This document shows positions 54,856-64,000 of a DNA stretch of 64,000 bases, one piece after another. This DNA comes from Thalassospira sp. ER-Se-21-Dark (GTDB lineage Bacteria > Pseudomonadota > Alphaproteobacteria > Rhodospirillales > Thalassospiraceae). The DNA is taken from contig NZ_VDEZ01000002.1 in assembly GCF_017922435.1 (NCBI RefSeq), positions 248,001 to 312,000 on the forward strand, in the 5' to 3' direction. The notes under the pieces are model-generated. The model had not been told where the DNA came from. It worked only from the letters and a program-made list of their open reading frames with translations, and did not search any database. Both the position numbers and the translations under genes were made by a program. Positions within the stretch are counted from its first letter, which is position 1; each line of letters opens with the position of its first letter.

Positions 54856-55665
54856 ATGCGACGCACAGGTATCTTTTACGCGCAGCTCGGCCTTACCACA
54901 TTGCTGTGTCTGTTTATCGTTATCCCGATTGTGATGTCGGCCTTGGCCGGGGTGACGGTCAATGTGTTTCAGGGATTGTCTTCGGGCCTGACGCTGCGCT
55001 GGATTTTCGAGGTCTGGGACCTTTATGCATCAAGCATCTTTTTGTCATTGTGGCTGGCGATTGCCTGCCTGTTCGTCACACTGATTGCAGGCGTGCCGTT
55101 GGCCTATGTTCTGGTGCGCAAGCCCGGCCGTGCCACCCGGTTGTTTGAAGAATTGCTGACACTGCCGGTAGCGATCCCGGGTCTGGCATTGGCCTTGGCG
55201 CTTTTGATCACGTATGGCGGGGTCAGTGGATATCGATCCAGTTGGCTTTTCATCCTGACCGGGCATGTGTTGTTTACCCTGCCATTCATGGTGCGGTCTG
55301 TTGCAGCCGTGATGTCGGCGATGGATATGAAAACCCTTGAAGAAGGGGCGGCAAGCCTTGGTGCGGGGTTCTGGCGGCGGTTTTTCACGGTCATCGTGCC
55401 CAATGCCAAGCCGGGCATTCTGGCCGGTGCGCTGATGGTGGTTACGCTTTCGGTCGGGGAGTTTAACCTGACCTGGATGTTGCATACGCCGCTGACCAAA
55501 ACGCTGCCAGTCGGGCTCGCGGATGCTTATGCCTCCATGCGCCTTGAGATCGGCAGTGCCTATACCCTGATTTTCTTTGTACTGATCATGCCGTTGCTGA
55601 TTGCCATGCAAATACTGGCAAACCGGGGCAGCAAGCCCGCACGCGCGACGGCGGAGGATAAATAA
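54856..55665 (+). CDS. ABC transporter permease 2
   Basis: A 269-residue PotC-like permease with six helices. The start is ATG 54856, one base after the previous stop, with GGAGGGG upstream; a longer frame to 54793 overlaps the first permease and is unlikely. The contact loop is [31 protein letters not shown]. Its stop overlaps the ATPase start. Confidence 0.88.
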   Translation: MRRTGIFYAQLGLTTLLCLFIVIPIVMSALAGVTVNVFQGLSSGLTLRWIFEVWDLYASSIFLSLWLAIACLFVTLIAGVPLAYVLVRKPGRATRLFEELLTLPVAIPGLALALALLITYGGVSGYRSSWLFILTGHVLFTLPFMVRSVAAVMSAMDMKTLEEGAASLGAGFWRRFFTVIVPNAKPGILAGALMVVTLSVGEFNLTWMLHTPLTKTLPVGLADAYASMRLEIGSAYTLIFFVLIMPLLIAMQILANRGSKPARATAEDK

Positions 55666-56759
55666 TGACCACTTCCCAAAAACAGGCAGCGCAGGCGCAA
55701 GACGCCGGTACTGCGATTGCGCTGACAAACTGTGCCAAGACTTTTGCCGATGGCACGCGCGCGCTGATGCCGTTCGATCTGTCGATTACGGCGGGCGAGA
55801 CGCTGGTTTTGCTGGGGCCATCGGGCTGTGGCAAAACGACGATTCTGCGCATGATTGCCGGGCTGGAGTTCCCCGATGCGGGTGGTGCCATCCATTTTGG
55901 CGAAGATGACGTGACGCGCCAGTCGATTGAGCAGCGTCGGGTGGGCATGGTGTTTCAGTCCTATGCGCTGTTTCCGAACATGACAGTTGCGGAAAACGTG
56001 GCCTATGGCCTTAAGGTGCAAGAGGTTGGCAAGGCCGAACGCGATCAGCGCGTGCGCGAGATGCTGGAAATGATGCATATCGACATGCTGGCCGACCGTC
56101 GGGTTGATCAGCTTTCCGGTGGGCAGCGCCAGCGTGTGGCTCTTGCGCGCGCCATTGCACCGCGCCCGCGTGTTTTGCTGCTCGACGAGCCGTTGACCGC
56201 CCTTGATGCCAAGCTTCGTGTGCGGCTCAGGACCGAAATCAACGCACTTTTGCGCAAGCTTGGCATTACGGCGATTTACGTTACCCATGATCAGGAAGAA
56301 GCCATGGCACTGGGCGACCGGATTGTTGTGATGCAAAAGGGTGAAATCGCGCAGATCGGGACACCACAGGAAATCTATCGTGCGCCGAAAACCCCGTTTG
56401 TGGCCGACTTCGTCGGGGCGAGTAATTGCCTGAAGGTCAATATCGAGAACGGGCGGGCGTTGCTGGGCAAAGTTGATGTTGATGTGTCGCCCGCGTCGAA
56501 TGCCAACCCCGCCACAGATGGCCTGTCGGAGATCTATTTCCGGGCAGATGGGCTCATGCTGTGTGCGCCCGATGATGCGCATTTCACCGCGAGGGTGGAG
56601 GCTGTTTCCTATCTGGGGGAACGTGTGCGCGTGACGGTCTCGGGTATCGGAGAGAGAGCGGTTTTGGTTGATACCGATCCCGACGCCGAGATGGTATTGG
56701 GCGAGACGGTGCATTGCCGGTTGGTGCCCGAACGCCTCACCGTGTTTGCCGCACGCTGA
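55665..56759 (+). CDS. ABC transporter ATPase (PotA-like)
   Basis: A 364-residue ATPase with Walker [11 protein letters not shown]-loop [10 protein letters not shown], signature LSGGQRQR, Walker B VLLLDEP and switch His in [13 protein letters not shown]-terminal TOBE-type regulatory domain runs from about residue 285. It powers the importer made of the two permeases upstream. Confidence 0.92.
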   Translation: MTTSQKQAAQAQDAGTAIALTNCAKTFADGTRALMPFDLSITAGETLVLLGPSGCGKTTILRMIAGLEFPDAGGAIHFGEDDVTRQSIEQRRVGMVFQSYALFPNMTVAENVAYGLKVQEVGKAERDQRVREMLEMMHIDMLADRRVDQLSGGQRQRVALARAIAPRPRVLLLDEPLTALDAKLRVRLRTEINALLRKLGITAIYVTHDQEEAMALGDRIVVMQKGEIAQIGTPQEIYRAPKTPFVADFVGASNCLKVNIENGRALLGKVDVDVSPASNANPATDGLSEIYFRADGLMLCAPDDAHFTARVEAVSYLGERVRVTVSGIGERAVLVDTDPDAEMVLGETVHCRLVPERLTVFAAR

Positions 56760-56808
56760 CATTTGCAACCCAACAAGAACATTTTCCAGACACGAGAGAT
56801 TTTAAAAC

Positions 56809-57639
56809 ATGCTTATTGCGCAATTGACCGATCTGCATATCGGTGCCGGACGGCGTCTGGCCTATCGCAAGGTGGATACGGCAACGGCCCTTGAACGGGC
56901 GGTGGCGCGCGTCAATACCATGGTGCCAAAACCGGACATGGTCTTGTTTTCCGGTGATATCGGTGATCTGGGAACGCCCGAAGAATACGCACTGGTGCAA
57001 AACATTCTTCGCGGGCTTGAGGTGCCGTTTTACATGATCCCGGGTAATCATGATCAGCGTGCGCCATTGCGCGCGGCCTTTGCGGATGCCATGCCCATCG
57101 AGGATGGGGTGGAGTTCATCAATTATGTGATTGATGCCGGACCGGTCAGGCTGATCGCGCTTGATAGCCTTGATGAAGGTCGGCCAGAGGGTAAATTGTG
57201 TTCAGCCCGATTGGATTGGTTGGAGCACACACTGCATGATGGCGATAATCGCCCTTGTGTCTTGTTTGTCCATCACCCGCCGGTCGCGGTCGGGATCAAG
57301 CATATGGATGATCAGAGACTGTTAAGCGGGGCAGAGACATTTGCCCAGATCGTGCTGGCGCATAAAGATCGCATTCAGGCGATCATGTGTGGCCATCTGC
57401 ACCGTCCGATCCATACACGGTGGGCAGGTGTGCCGTTGATTGTTGCGCCATCCATTGCCCATCAGGTCGCGCTGGATTTGCGCGATGACGGACCGTCGGC
57501 CTTTACCATGGAACCGCCCGCGATGCATTTGCACCGTTGGGACGAAAAGCAGCAATGCCTTCTGACCCATCTGGCCTATGTCGACCAATATGACGGACCA
57601 CATCCGTTCTTTGACGAGAACGGCAAACTGATTGTCTGA
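56809..57639 (+). CDS. Calcineurin-like phosphodiesterase (GpdQ/CpdA class)
   Basis: A 276-residue soluble metallophosphodiesterase with the dinuclear-metal motifs LTDLHIG (D8, H10), SGDIGD, GNHDQ, a middle His pair FVHHPPV, and the late GHLHRP. GpdQ- and CpdA-type enzymes cleave glycerophosphodiesters or cyclic nucleotides. Being last in the LacI-controlled transport operon, it probably hydrolyses the imported phosphodiester in the cytoplasm to release phosphate ester and alcohol. Confidence 0.87.
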   Translation: MLIAQLTDLHIGAGRRLAYRKVDTATALERAVARVNTMVPKPDMVLFSGDIGDLGTPEEYALVQNILRGLEVPFYMIPGNHDQRAPLRAAFADAMPIEDGVEFINYVIDAGPVRLIALDSLDEGRPEGKLCSARLDWLEHTLHDGDNRPCVLFVHHPPVAVGIKHMDDQRLLSGAETFAQIVLAHKDRIQAIMCGHLHRPIHTRWAGVPLIVAPSIAHQVALDLRDDGPSAFTMEPPAMHLHRWDEKQQCLLTHLAYVDQYDGPHPFFDENGKLIV

Positions 57640-57655
57640 AAAGAGGGTGGTGGGC

Positions 57656-58846
57656 CTACTTGCCCACCCCGACCTTGATTGCGAGTTTGCGAAGCGGGCC
57701 GATGCGGTTAATCGCGGTGAGGCCGGCATAGCGCAGGTCGCGCAGTGTTTTGGGTTCGAACATCGATGCGCGGTTGAGCAGATCAATGCCGCCGACCCGC
57801 ATGACTGTTTTGGGCAGTTGGCGCCGTTCGTAGGATTTCAGAAGCGGGGTTGCGCCGATATCCTCGCCGTGCAGTTTGGCCTTGGCCATCAGTTCGGCCA
57901 GGGTTTCGATGTCATGCAGGCTCATGTTCAAGCCTTGCGCGCCGATTGGCGGGACGACATGGGCGGCCTCGGCAATCAGGGCCAGGCGGGCGGCAATCAG
58001 GCGCGATGGCACTTGTGAAATCATTGGCCAGACGGCGCGCGGGCTTGCGACCGAAAGCGGGCCAAACAGGTTCATGGTGTCGTGGGTGATCTCGGCCGAC
58101 AGGGCCTCGTCGGTCATGGCATTAAGTTCGTCCACCCGACTGGCCGGAACCATCCAGACCACGGACGAGCAGGGCTTGCCATTCAGATCAGGCATGGGAA
58201 CGAGTGTCAGCGGGCCGCCAGTGCGGTGGATTTCGGTCGAGATGCTGTCATGCGGTTTATCGTGGGTGACGACAAAGACCAGCGCGCTTTGATCATAGGC
58301 CCAGCGCTTATGTTTGATCCCGGCCATTTCGCGCAAAGAAGAGTTGCGACCATCCGCCGCAACCACCAGTTTGGCGCGCACTGTTTGACCATCAGACAGC
58401 GTGACTTCGCCAAAGCGCGAGGTGCTTTTGAAATCGGTGACCGTGGTCGAGAAGCGGAAATCGACATTATCAAGCTGCGCCAGACGCGCCATCAGGGCGA
58501 CACGGGCGGCCTTGTTCGAGACATTCCAGCCAAAGAAGCCGTTTTTGGTTTCAGCACCGTCAAAGTCGGCGGTTTCGCGCGGGGTGCGTTCGGTGCCCCC
58601 GGCATCGACAATGCGCATGACGCGAAGTTCCGCCCCGGTCGGTTTGATGGCATCCCAGACGCCGGCCTTTTTAAGCGTCTCGATACCCGGTTCGAGAAAG
58701 GCGGTGGTGCGCAAATCCGTGCCTTCGCCGATATCAGAGGGGGCCGGGTCGACAATCACGATCTGATGGCCATCTGCGGCAAAGCGTGCCGCAGCACTCA
58801 TTCCGGCGATCCCGCCACCTGCAATCAGAATATCGGTTTCGATCAT
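57656..58846 (-). CDS. UbiH/UbiF/COQ6-family FAD monooxygenase
   Basis: A 396-residue flavoprotein hydroxylase with N-terminal FAD fold DILIAGGGIAGMSAAARFA, a mid-chain DGRNSSLREMAGI and the C-terminal FAD segment ALIAEAAHVVPPIGAQGLNMSLHD that is diagnostic of the ubiquinone hydroxylase group. It most likely hydroxylates the aromatic ring of a ubiquinone precursor; which position cannot be told from the sequence. It stands alone and is convergent with the phosphodiesterase gene, with a small GGTGGGC/GCCCACC hairpin at the junction. Confidence 0.9.
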   Translation of the reverse strand: MIETDILIAGGGIAGMSAAARFAADGHQIVIVDPAPSDIGEGTDLRTTAFLEPGIETLKKAGVWDAIKPTGAELRVMRIVDAGGTERTPRETADFDGAETKNGFFGWNVSNKAARVALMARLAQLDNVDFRFSTTVTDFKSTSRFGEVTLSDGQTVRAKLVVAADGRNSSLREMAGIKHKRWAYDQSALVFVVTHDKPHDSISTEIHRTGGPLTLVPMPDLNGKPCSSVVWMVPASRVDELNAMTDEALSAEITHDTMNLFGPLSVASPRAVWPMISQVPSRLIAARLALIAEAAHVVPPIGAQGLNMSLHDIETLAELMAKAKLHGEDIGATPLLKSYERRQLPKTVMRVGGIDLLNRASMFEPKTLRDLRYAGLTAINRIGPLRKLAIKVGVGK

Positions 58847-59092
58847 GACTGTTTATCCCATCTTCTGGCCGAATAAGCGTGCAAAACTGTATGCCATCGC
58901 CGGTAATCCATGCCGGGCAATGTGCCCTGTTGCGATACTATACGCAATCAAATTGGCATGGGTTTGATCCAGATTACAGCGAGGCGATTTTGGGGGATGG
59001 CGATAAGGCGGGTGCGGGGATTGCCCCATAAGGAAAATTGAGCCATTTTGGGTGCGCCTGCCGCCACCACCCCAAAAACAAGGAACAAGACC

Positions 59093-59419
59093 ATGCTCGC
59101 CTGGGTCTATCTGTTTATAGCGATCAGTCTTGAAGTGATCGGGACGATATCGCTGAAATTCTCCGACGGATTTACCGATTGGCGTTTCACGGTGCTAAGC
59201 CTTGGTGTCTATGGCCTCAGCTTCTGGTTCTTGTCCATGACGCTGCGCATCATTCCGGTCGGAACGGCCTATGCGGTGTGGGCCGGTCTTGGCACGGCAT
59301 CGGTTGCCCTGATTGGCTGGTTGTTCCTCAAGGAACCGATGACGGCGGTTAAGGCGGTTTTGTTGCTGATGATCATTGGCGGGGTGGTTGGGCTCAAGAC
59401 CATTAGCACGGAAAGTTAA
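59093..59419 (+). CDS. Small multidrug resistance (SMR) transporter
   Basis: A 108-residue protein with four membrane helices. The essential membrane acid is E14 in SLEVIGT, as in EmrE, and the family stretch VGTAYAVWAGLGTASVALIGWLFLKE follows. ATG 59093 is preceded by AAGGAACAAG; a 15-codon longer frame lacks family sequence. EVIGT favours an EmrE/Qac-type drug exporter over a Gdx guanidine exporter. The 58847-59092 leader has no guanidine riboswitch that I can recognise. Confidence 0.9.
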   Translation: MLAWVYLFIAISLEVIGTISLKFSDGFTDWRFTVLSLGVYGLSFWFLSMTLRIIPVGTAYAVWAGLGTASVALIGWLFLKEPMTAVKAVLLLMIIGGVVGLKTISTES

Positions 59420-59424
59420 TGGCG

Positions 59425-60342
59425 TTAACTTGGGCCCGTCAGTGCTGCAGCACAAGCCTTGATGCCCTGTTCGATATCAAGGTGTTTCGGGTTCCAGCCC
59501 AGTTCACGCATGGCCTTCGTACTGCTGAGATGTTGGTGATGGCCAAGCCCGTCTGCCCAATCCCCATAACGGGCCATCGCGGTTTGTGTGCGGATGGTTT
59601 CAAACTGGCAGTCTTCAATGGCGAAGTGGCTCGCGATCAGCGTGGCAACGGTGGCGTTTGAAACACCGTTAATCGCAACCCCGATATAGCTGGAACCGGG
59701 TTTGGCATTGCCAAGCGCGCGATAATAAAGATCGGCCAGATCATCGGTGTGGACCATCGGTTGATCAATATGGTCGCCGCCGACAATGGTAATCACCTTG
59801 TTGCTTCGGGCGGATGTGATGGCGCGTTCAAACAGACCGGTATGCCCATTTCGGCCAGTGGCATAGACACATCCCGGATGAATGATGATGCCGTGCAGTT
59901 TTTCATCGCCAAGAATGCGGTTCAACCCGGCAATCATCCAGTCAAATTCCGGTAAGGCGGCAAAGGGAAGTGTTTCGTCGCCGATCTGTCCCGGTTCGGT
60001 TTGCGGGTAGCTCCAGACGCCGCCAGTATAGAGAAAACGCACCTGGCCTGGCATGCGATGAAGGGCCGGGATCAAGTGATCGAGCAGATTGGCGTCAATT
60101 CGGGGCATCTGATCGGAAAAATCACAGGCCGTGTGAATGACGGCATCAACATCGGGCAGGTCGTTGACCCAGGCGGTCGGGTTTGTGATATCGCCCCGGA
60201 TTGGCGTTGCGCCGAGATCGGCCAGCATTTTGTGGCTGGCGCGTGATCGGGCAAGTGCCAGGACATTGTGTTGATGATGGATCAGATTTTCAACGATGGC
60301 CGAGCCGATCAGGCCGGTTCCGCCAGTGACAAAGACGCGCAT
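59425..60342 (-). CDS. NAD-dependent epimerase/dehydratase (extended SDR)
   Basis: A 305-residue short-chain dehydrogenase relative. The nucleotide-binding loop is MRVFVTGGTGLIGSAIVENL. The usual YxxxK catalytic pair is not obvious: the region expected to hold it reads GVWSYPQTEPG, so it may act as an atypical NAD(P)-binding protein. The start MRVFVTGG is preferred over the frame 20 codons upstream. It is convergent with the SMR gene and four bases from nothing else of note, so substrate is unknown. Confidence 0.82.
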   Translation of the reverse strand: MRVFVTGGTGLIGSAIVENLIHHQHNVLALARSRASHKMLADLGATPIRGDITNPTAWVNDLPDVDAVIHTACDFSDQMPRIDANLLDHLIPALHRMPGQVRFLYTGGVWSYPQTEPGQIGDETLPFAALPEFDWMIAGLNRILGDEKLHGIIIHPGCVYATGRNGHTGLFERAITSARSNKVITIVGGDHIDQPMVHTDDLADLYYRALGNAKPGSSYIGVAINGVSNATVATLIASHFAIEDCQFETIRTQTAMARYGDWADGLGHHQHLSSTKAMRELGWNPKHLDIEQGIKACAAALTGPS

Positions 60343-60405
60343 TCTATTTCCCCATACGGATGTGATGCGATCTTGTCGGACCTCAACCGCGGTTGAGGTC
60401 AAGGC

Positions 60406-61020
60406 TTAAAGCCACATCGGAATGATAGAGGCGACCAGAAGCACACCAAGTGTCACATTGACCGCGCGCCATTGCCAATCGGATGTGAGTAACAGGGACA
60501 GGCTTAACCCCAATGCGCACCAAAGTGCCATTGATAAAAAACCGGAAAAGGCAAAGGCGCTGCCGAGAATGAGGGCAAGCTGGGTCGGGTCCTGAGTGAT
60601 GGCAGAAAAGGACGCCGCCGCCCCGATGGTGACAGCCCAGCCCTTGGGATTAAGCCACAGCAAGCCAAAGGCGCCAAGAAACGGGATCGGTTTGTTTTGT
60701 TCTTCGTTATTCGTTTCAAGCTTGTGCGATGGTGTTGGTGGCGGGGCCATGGCAATTTTAAAGGCCAACCACACCAGATAGCTCGTGCCGATCAGTTTGG
60801 TAATGAGTTCAATGGACGGAAAAGCTTGCACCAGGTTTGCCAGCCCTAGGGCACCGGCGGCGGCCAAGGTCAGCATGCCGATTGAAATACCCATGATAAA
60901 TGGCACGGACCGGCGAAAGCCGAACTGTGCGCCCGATGCGGTGGCAAGGGTTGTTGCCCCACCCGGCGACAGGGCCGCGGCCATGGTAAAGGACAAAACG
61001 GGCAAGAGGGTTTCGGGCAT
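60406..61020 (-). CDS. LysE-family amino-acid exporter
   Basis: A 204-residue membrane protein with six helices and the LysE/RhtB opening LSFTMAAALSPGGATTLATASGAQFGFRRSVPFIMGIS. LLWLNPKGWAVTIGAA is the conserved mid-chain motif. It probably exports an amino acid or analogue. It is divergent from the LysR gene at 61160, which is the usual genetic partner of such exporters. Confidence 0.88.
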   Translation of the reverse strand: MPETLLPVLSFTMAAALSPGGATTLATASGAQFGFRRSVPFIMGISIGMLTLAAAGALGLANLVQAFPSIELITKLIGTSYLVWLAFKIAMAPPPTPSHKLETNNEEQNKPIPFLGAFGLLWLNPKGWAVTIGAAASFSAITQDPTQLALILGSAFAFSGFLSMALWCALGLSLSLLLTSDWQWRAVNVTLGVLLVASIIPMWL

Positions 61021-61159
61021 TCTATCATCCAGTGGTGGCGCGTGAGGCAGGGGATATCAGAAAACAATTCTTTGCATCAGGAAAGCGAATGTTCATTATA
61101 GATAGCATTAAGTTTGTTAATGCTGGTGGTCATGTCGTGGCCGGATCAGTGGGGATATC

Positions 61160-62014
61160 ATGCGAAACCTTGATTTGGCGGTGTTGCGCGCCTTTGTGAC
61201 CGTGGCGGAAACCGGCAGCATGACGGGTGCGGCAGAGGTGCTTAATCTGACGCAAGGGGCGATAAGCCAGCAGATCAAGCGGCTTGAAACCGCATTCGGC
61301 TGCGGGTTGTTTGAACGCGCGCGCAAAGGATTGCGCCTGACCCAGAATGGGGAGCAATTGTTGCGCAAGGCGCAAAGGATGCTGTTGCTGAATGACGAGA
61401 TCTGGCAGGACATGACCGGGGACGGCCATGTCGGTAAGCTTACCGTTGGCATTCCTTATGATCTTGTCGGTACGTTTATGCGCACGCCGCTTCGCAAATT
61501 TTGCGATCACTATCCGGGGATCGAGCTTTCGCTGCGTTGTCATAGCTCCCAGGAATTGCGGAGCATGGTCAGTAGTGGCGAGATTGATATTGCCCTGGTT
61601 GAGGAGCCGGTCGGGCAGATGACGGGTGATTTCCTGAAAATTGCGCCGCTGGTCTGGGTCGGGGCAAAATCGGGCAAGGCACAGACAAAACGCCCGCTGC
61701 CGGTGTCGCTCGTCAGTCGTGAATGTGCGTTTCGACCGGCGGTGATTGATGCGCTTGATCAGGCGGGGATTGCCTGGCGCAGCGTATTTGAAAGCGGCAA
61801 TATCGAAGCAACGGCGGCAACGGTGCGATCGGATTTGTCGATCACGGCGTTTCTGGTCGGAACGATCCCCGATGATCTTGAAGCGTTGAGCCGCGATGAT
61901 GCGTTGCCGGAATTGCCAAAGTTCGCGATCAGCCTGATGGAAAAGGCAGGTGCCCATAACGAAGTGCGCGATGTGTTTGCCGAGATGGTGCGCACCCATT
62001 TTCACCAGTTGTAA
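61160..62014 (+). CDS. LysR-family regulator
   Basis: A 284-residue LysR protein with helix-turn-helix NLDLAVLRAFVTVAETGSMTGAA and LNLTQGAISQQIKRLETAFG. The effector domain starts near residue 90 (GKLTVGIPYDLVGTFM). It is divergent from the LysE-type exporter gene, 139 bases away, and is therefore its likely regulator. Confidence 0.87.
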   Translation: MRNLDLAVLRAFVTVAETGSMTGAAEVLNLTQGAISQQIKRLETAFGCGLFERARKGLRLTQNGEQLLRKAQRMLLLNDEIWQDMTGDGHVGKLTVGIPYDLVGTFMRTPLRKFCDHYPGIELSLRCHSSQELRSMVSSGEIDIALVEEPVGQMTGDFLKIAPLVWVGAKSGKAQTKRPLPVSLVSRECAFRPAVIDALDQAGIAWRSVFESGNIEATAATVRSDLSITAFLVGTIPDDLEALSRDDALPELPKFAISLMEKAGAHNEVRDVFAEMVRTHFHQL

Positions 62015-62020
62015 CGCCCA

Positions 62021-62055
62021 AAAGAAAACACCGACCAGCGATGCTGATCGGTGTT
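62021..62055. terminator. Terminator between convergent LysR and RidA genes
   Basis: AACACCGA-C-CAG pairs with CTG-A-TCGGTGTT (62027-62038 with 62044-62055, one mismatch). Minus-strand transcription reaches TTTTCTTTTGGG just after the stem, so it mainly ends the RidA gene. Confidence 0.7.
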
Positions 62056-62079
62056 GCATTCAGGCGGCTGATTTAAAGA

Positions 62080-62544
62080 TCAGGCGATTTCGAAAATGCC
62101 ATCAATTTCAACCGCAACACCCAGCGGCAGGGCGGCGACGCCAACAGCGGAGCGCGCATGTTTGCCCGCATCGCCAAAGATTTCGACCATGGTGTCAGAC
62201 GCGCCATTGACGACTTTTGGCTGATCGGTGAAGTCCGGCGCGGAATTAACAAACGCATTCAGTTTGACAACGCGGGTGACCTTATCAAGATCGTCGATGG
62301 CGGCTTTGAGCTGTGCGACAAGGTTGAGCGCGCAAAGACGGGCGGCCTTCTGACCGGTTTCGACGTCATAGTCGGCACCGAGTTTGCCGATAAATTTCAG
62401 CTCGCCATTTTCCATGGTGATCTGACCGGAAATATGGACCAGATTGCCCGAGATGACATAGGGCACATAGTTCGCAACCGGTGCGGTCGCAGTCGGCAGC
62501 GTGATGCCGAGATCGGCAAGATGGGCGTCGATTTTACCAGCCAT
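62080..62544 (-). CDS. RidA family protein
   Basis: A 154-residue member of the RidA/YjgF/Rid family; the start MAGKIDAHLADLGITLP fits the longer subgroup and excludes 22 upstream codons. Key segments are VISGNLVHISGQITMENG and ARSAVGVAALPLGVAVEIDGIFEI, with the Arg (R in HARSAVG) that binds substrate carboxylate. Canonical members hydrolyse reactive 2-aminoacrylate-type enamines. It is a single gene. Confidence 0.9.
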   Translation of the reverse strand: MAGKIDAHLADLGITLPTATAPVANYVPYVISGNLVHISGQITMENGELKFIGKLGADYDVETGQKAARLCALNLVAQLKAAIDDLDKVTRVVKLNAFVNSAPDFTDQPKVVNGASDTMVEIFGDAGKHARSAVGVAALPLGVAVEIDGIFEIA

Positions 62545-62813
62545 GATGATCCATCCTTTTGCTTGGCAGATGTTCAAATTTGCCCCCAACTTATCGGGGT
62601 TGCGGGGCAAACAAAACAGTTTCTTTGTATCGATGCAATCGGGTGCTGGGGCGGGGCGGCAACTGTTTGTGCGATCCTTTCAAACAGTTGAATAAAATCA
62701 AATTGCCATAAGGGGAAAGGCCCGTAACAATGGGTTATCGGCAGCACGGCGAAAACCTGCTGCCTTGTTTTTGGGAATTTGATGCGGTGCAAGTCGCGTA
62801 AGGGTTGGATGAG

Positions 62814-63719
62814 ATGACGTTGCGGGATCGGTTCGGGAGTGTTCATGGTGGCTGGATTGCCCTTTTGGGGGTTGTGATCCTGTCGCCCGATGCGCTTTTG
62901 CTGCGTCTGATTGCGGCCGATGATTTTACAACCGCGTTCTGGCGGTTGGGCTTTTTGACCGTGGCGCTTTTGCTGGTGGCTCTTTGGAACGGGGCCAAGC
63001 GGGGCGAAGGCATCGTGCAATCGATCCGGCCCAACGGGTTTGAAATGCTGACCGGTCTGTTTTACGGCGGGACCTGTACGCTTTTCATGTTTTCGGTACG
63101 CAATACCGATGCCGCCAATACCCTGATCATTATTGCCGCCACGCCGCTTCTGGCCGGGTTGATTGGCGTGTTTATCTTTAAACGTTCCCAGCCGATCCGG
63201 ACATGGGTGGCCTCGGTCGTGGTGTTTGTTGCCTTGCTTGGCATGTTCAGCGCCGGTTTTGGCGGGAAAAACGCGCTGGGCGATATGCTGGCCCTTGGGG
63301 CTGCGATCTGTATGGCGGGTTATTTCAATGTGCTGGGTGCCAGGCCCGAAGTGGACGCGCTCAAGGGCATGTTGTTTGGTGCGTTTGTCGTCACCCTGAT
63401 CCTGCTGCCCGGTGCCGAACCGTTATCGCCAGTTGGTCTGGACTGGGTGTGGCTTTTGATTCTGGGCTTTTGGGTGTTGCCGGTATCGTTCCTGTTGATT
63501 GCCTATGCATCGCGCAAAATTCCCGCCGCCGAGGTAAGCCTGATCATGCTTAATGAAGCGATCTTTGGATCGTTTCTGGTCTGGGTGTTTGTCAATGAAG
63601 TGCCCGACGAAATGACACTGATCAGCGGGACGGTGGTGATCACCACGCTTGTCATTCACAGCCTTTTGGGGCTGCGCGCCAGTAAACGCGCCAACAAACA
63701 AGCAAGGGCGGCTGCCTGA
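62814..63719 (+). CDS. EamA/DMT-family transporter
   Basis: A 301-residue membrane protein with ten helices in two EamA halves (residues 10-140 and 150-290). The first half has DDFTTAFWRLGFLTVALLLVALW and ANTLIIIAATPLLAGLIGVFIFKR. The second has YASRKIPAAEVSLIMLNEAIFGSFLVWVFVNEVPD. It exports or imports a small metabolite of unknown nature. ATG 62814 follows AAGGG; a TTG three codons earlier is possible. Confidence 0.88.
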   Translation: MTLRDRFGSVHGGWIALLGVVILSPDALLLRLIAADDFTTAFWRLGFLTVALLLVALWNGAKRGEGIVQSIRPNGFEMLTGLFYGGTCTLFMFSVRNTDAANTLIIIAATPLLAGLIGVFIFKRSQPIRTWVASVVVFVALLGMFSAGFGGKNALGDMLALGAAICMAGYFNVLGARPEVDALKGMLFGAFVVTLILLPGAEPLSPVGLDWVWLLILGFWVLPVSFLLIAYASRKIPAAEVSLIMLNEAIFGSFLVWVFVNEVPDEMTLISGTVVITTLVIHSLLGLRASKRANKQARAAA

Positions 63720-63818
63720 CCTGACGGATCGATCATTAGACATTCCGGGTGACTTCAGCTTGTTGTCAGCTTCGCACGGTATGCGAGGGGCATGGTTCAT
63801 TGCCCCAAGGATGCCCGG

Positions 63819-64000
63819 ATGCGTCGACTTCGTTCCTTTTTGCACCTTTCACCGATTGATTATCGATTTGGCCTTTTAACACTCGCGGTCTATTTCACGC
63901 TGGTTCTGAACTGGAAGGTCCTAAGCCACTTTTACGGAATTCTGGCGGGCCTGGGTGATTATGACGCGGGCTTTGCGATCAGTGCGCCGTTTGTTCTGAT
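63819..64000 (+). CDS. EptA-like phosphoethanolamine transferase, 5' part (cut by window edge)
   Basis: An open frame runs from ATG 63819 off the window end (60 residues seen: MRRLRSFLHLSPIDYRFGLL, then VYFTLVLNWKVLSHFYG). AAGGA lies eight bases before the start. The first membrane helix and the FTLVLNWKVLSH style match the N-terminal domain of lipid A phosphoethanolamine transferases (EptA/MCR class, usually 540 residues). The catalytic domain is outside the window, so function rests on the N terminus only. Confidence 0.7.
   Translation, partial: MRRLRSFLHLSPIDYRFGLLTLAVYFTLVLNWKVLSHFYGILAGLGDYDAGFAISAPFVL

Noticed and set aside
58847-59092. Guanidine riboswitch before the SMR gene
   Set aside because: SMR genes are often controlled by such riboswitches, but none of the conserved guanidine-I, -II or -III patterns I know could be found, and the protein looks EmrE-like rather than Gdx-like.

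Overview
The window reads as chromosomal DNA of an alphaproteobacterium. Most genes are GC-rich and densely packed, and the content (many ABC uptake operons, LysR/GntR/LacI regulators, a UbiH-type hydroxylase, a YdiJ-like oxidase, a lipid A phosphoethanolamine transferase) fits a metabolically versatile, probably marine Rhodospirillales such as Thalassospira. That taxonomic guess is inference from gene content and codon style.

Layout. 1-6.1 kb: a tRNA-Val(GAC) gene, its terminator and a truncated second copy of the neighbouring permease 3' end, then an AT-rich island. The island holds two adjacent reverse transcriptases matching the DRT3 antiphage system (Drt3a/UG3 + Drt3b/UG8), highly structured non-coding DNA on both sides of the pair, and a DUF2779 nuclease-like gene. 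The downstream non-coding stretch contains ACACACA and ACACA tracts beside a possible pseudoknot. 6.1-11.1 kb: an RbbA/YhhJ/HlyD-type ABC export operon. 11.3-14.9 kb: a membrane metallophosphoesterase, then a 2,2-dialkylglycine decarboxylase with its divergent LysR regulator. 14.9-20.8 kb: a FadR-type regulator divergent from an amino-acid-type ABC transporter, a class V aminotransferase and a dihydropyrimidinase. 21.2-23.5 kb: a compact restriction-modification cassette (ribbon-helix-helix protein, C5 methyltransferase, DUF4928 protein), followed by a decayed fragment of the 3' end of the nearby oxidase gene. 23.7-27.1 kb: a Dabb protein and a 1027-residue FAD/Fe-S oxidase. 27.7-36.9 kb: a contact-dependent inhibition locus (TpsB, a 2281-residue CdiA-like TpsA, a likely immunity gene). 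37.0-41.8 kb: an SsuABC-like transporter with a ureohydrolase and a divergent LysR gene. 41.8-43.4 kb: an AT-rich gene for a protein with about 18 twelve-residue repeats and a membrane C terminus. 43.6-48.3 kb: LysR, patatin, TetR with paired operators and a hydrolase, acetyltransferase. 48.4-51.6 kb: cytochrome b561, PepSY protein and a two-component system with an Asp/His-rich sensor loop. 51.9-57.6 kb: a LacI-regulated ABC transporter with a phosphodiesterase. 57.7-64.0 kb: UbiH-type hydroxylase, SMR transporter, epimerase, LysE, LysR, RidA, EamA and the start of an EptA-like gene cut by the window edge.

The accessory modules (DRT3, restriction-modification, CDI, repeat protein) are visibly AT-richer than the backbone. 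Two of them lie beside partial duplications of the 3' end of a neighbouring gene, which suggests they arrived by integration or recombination at gene ends. The most interesting unit is the DRT3 island with its candidate template RNA.
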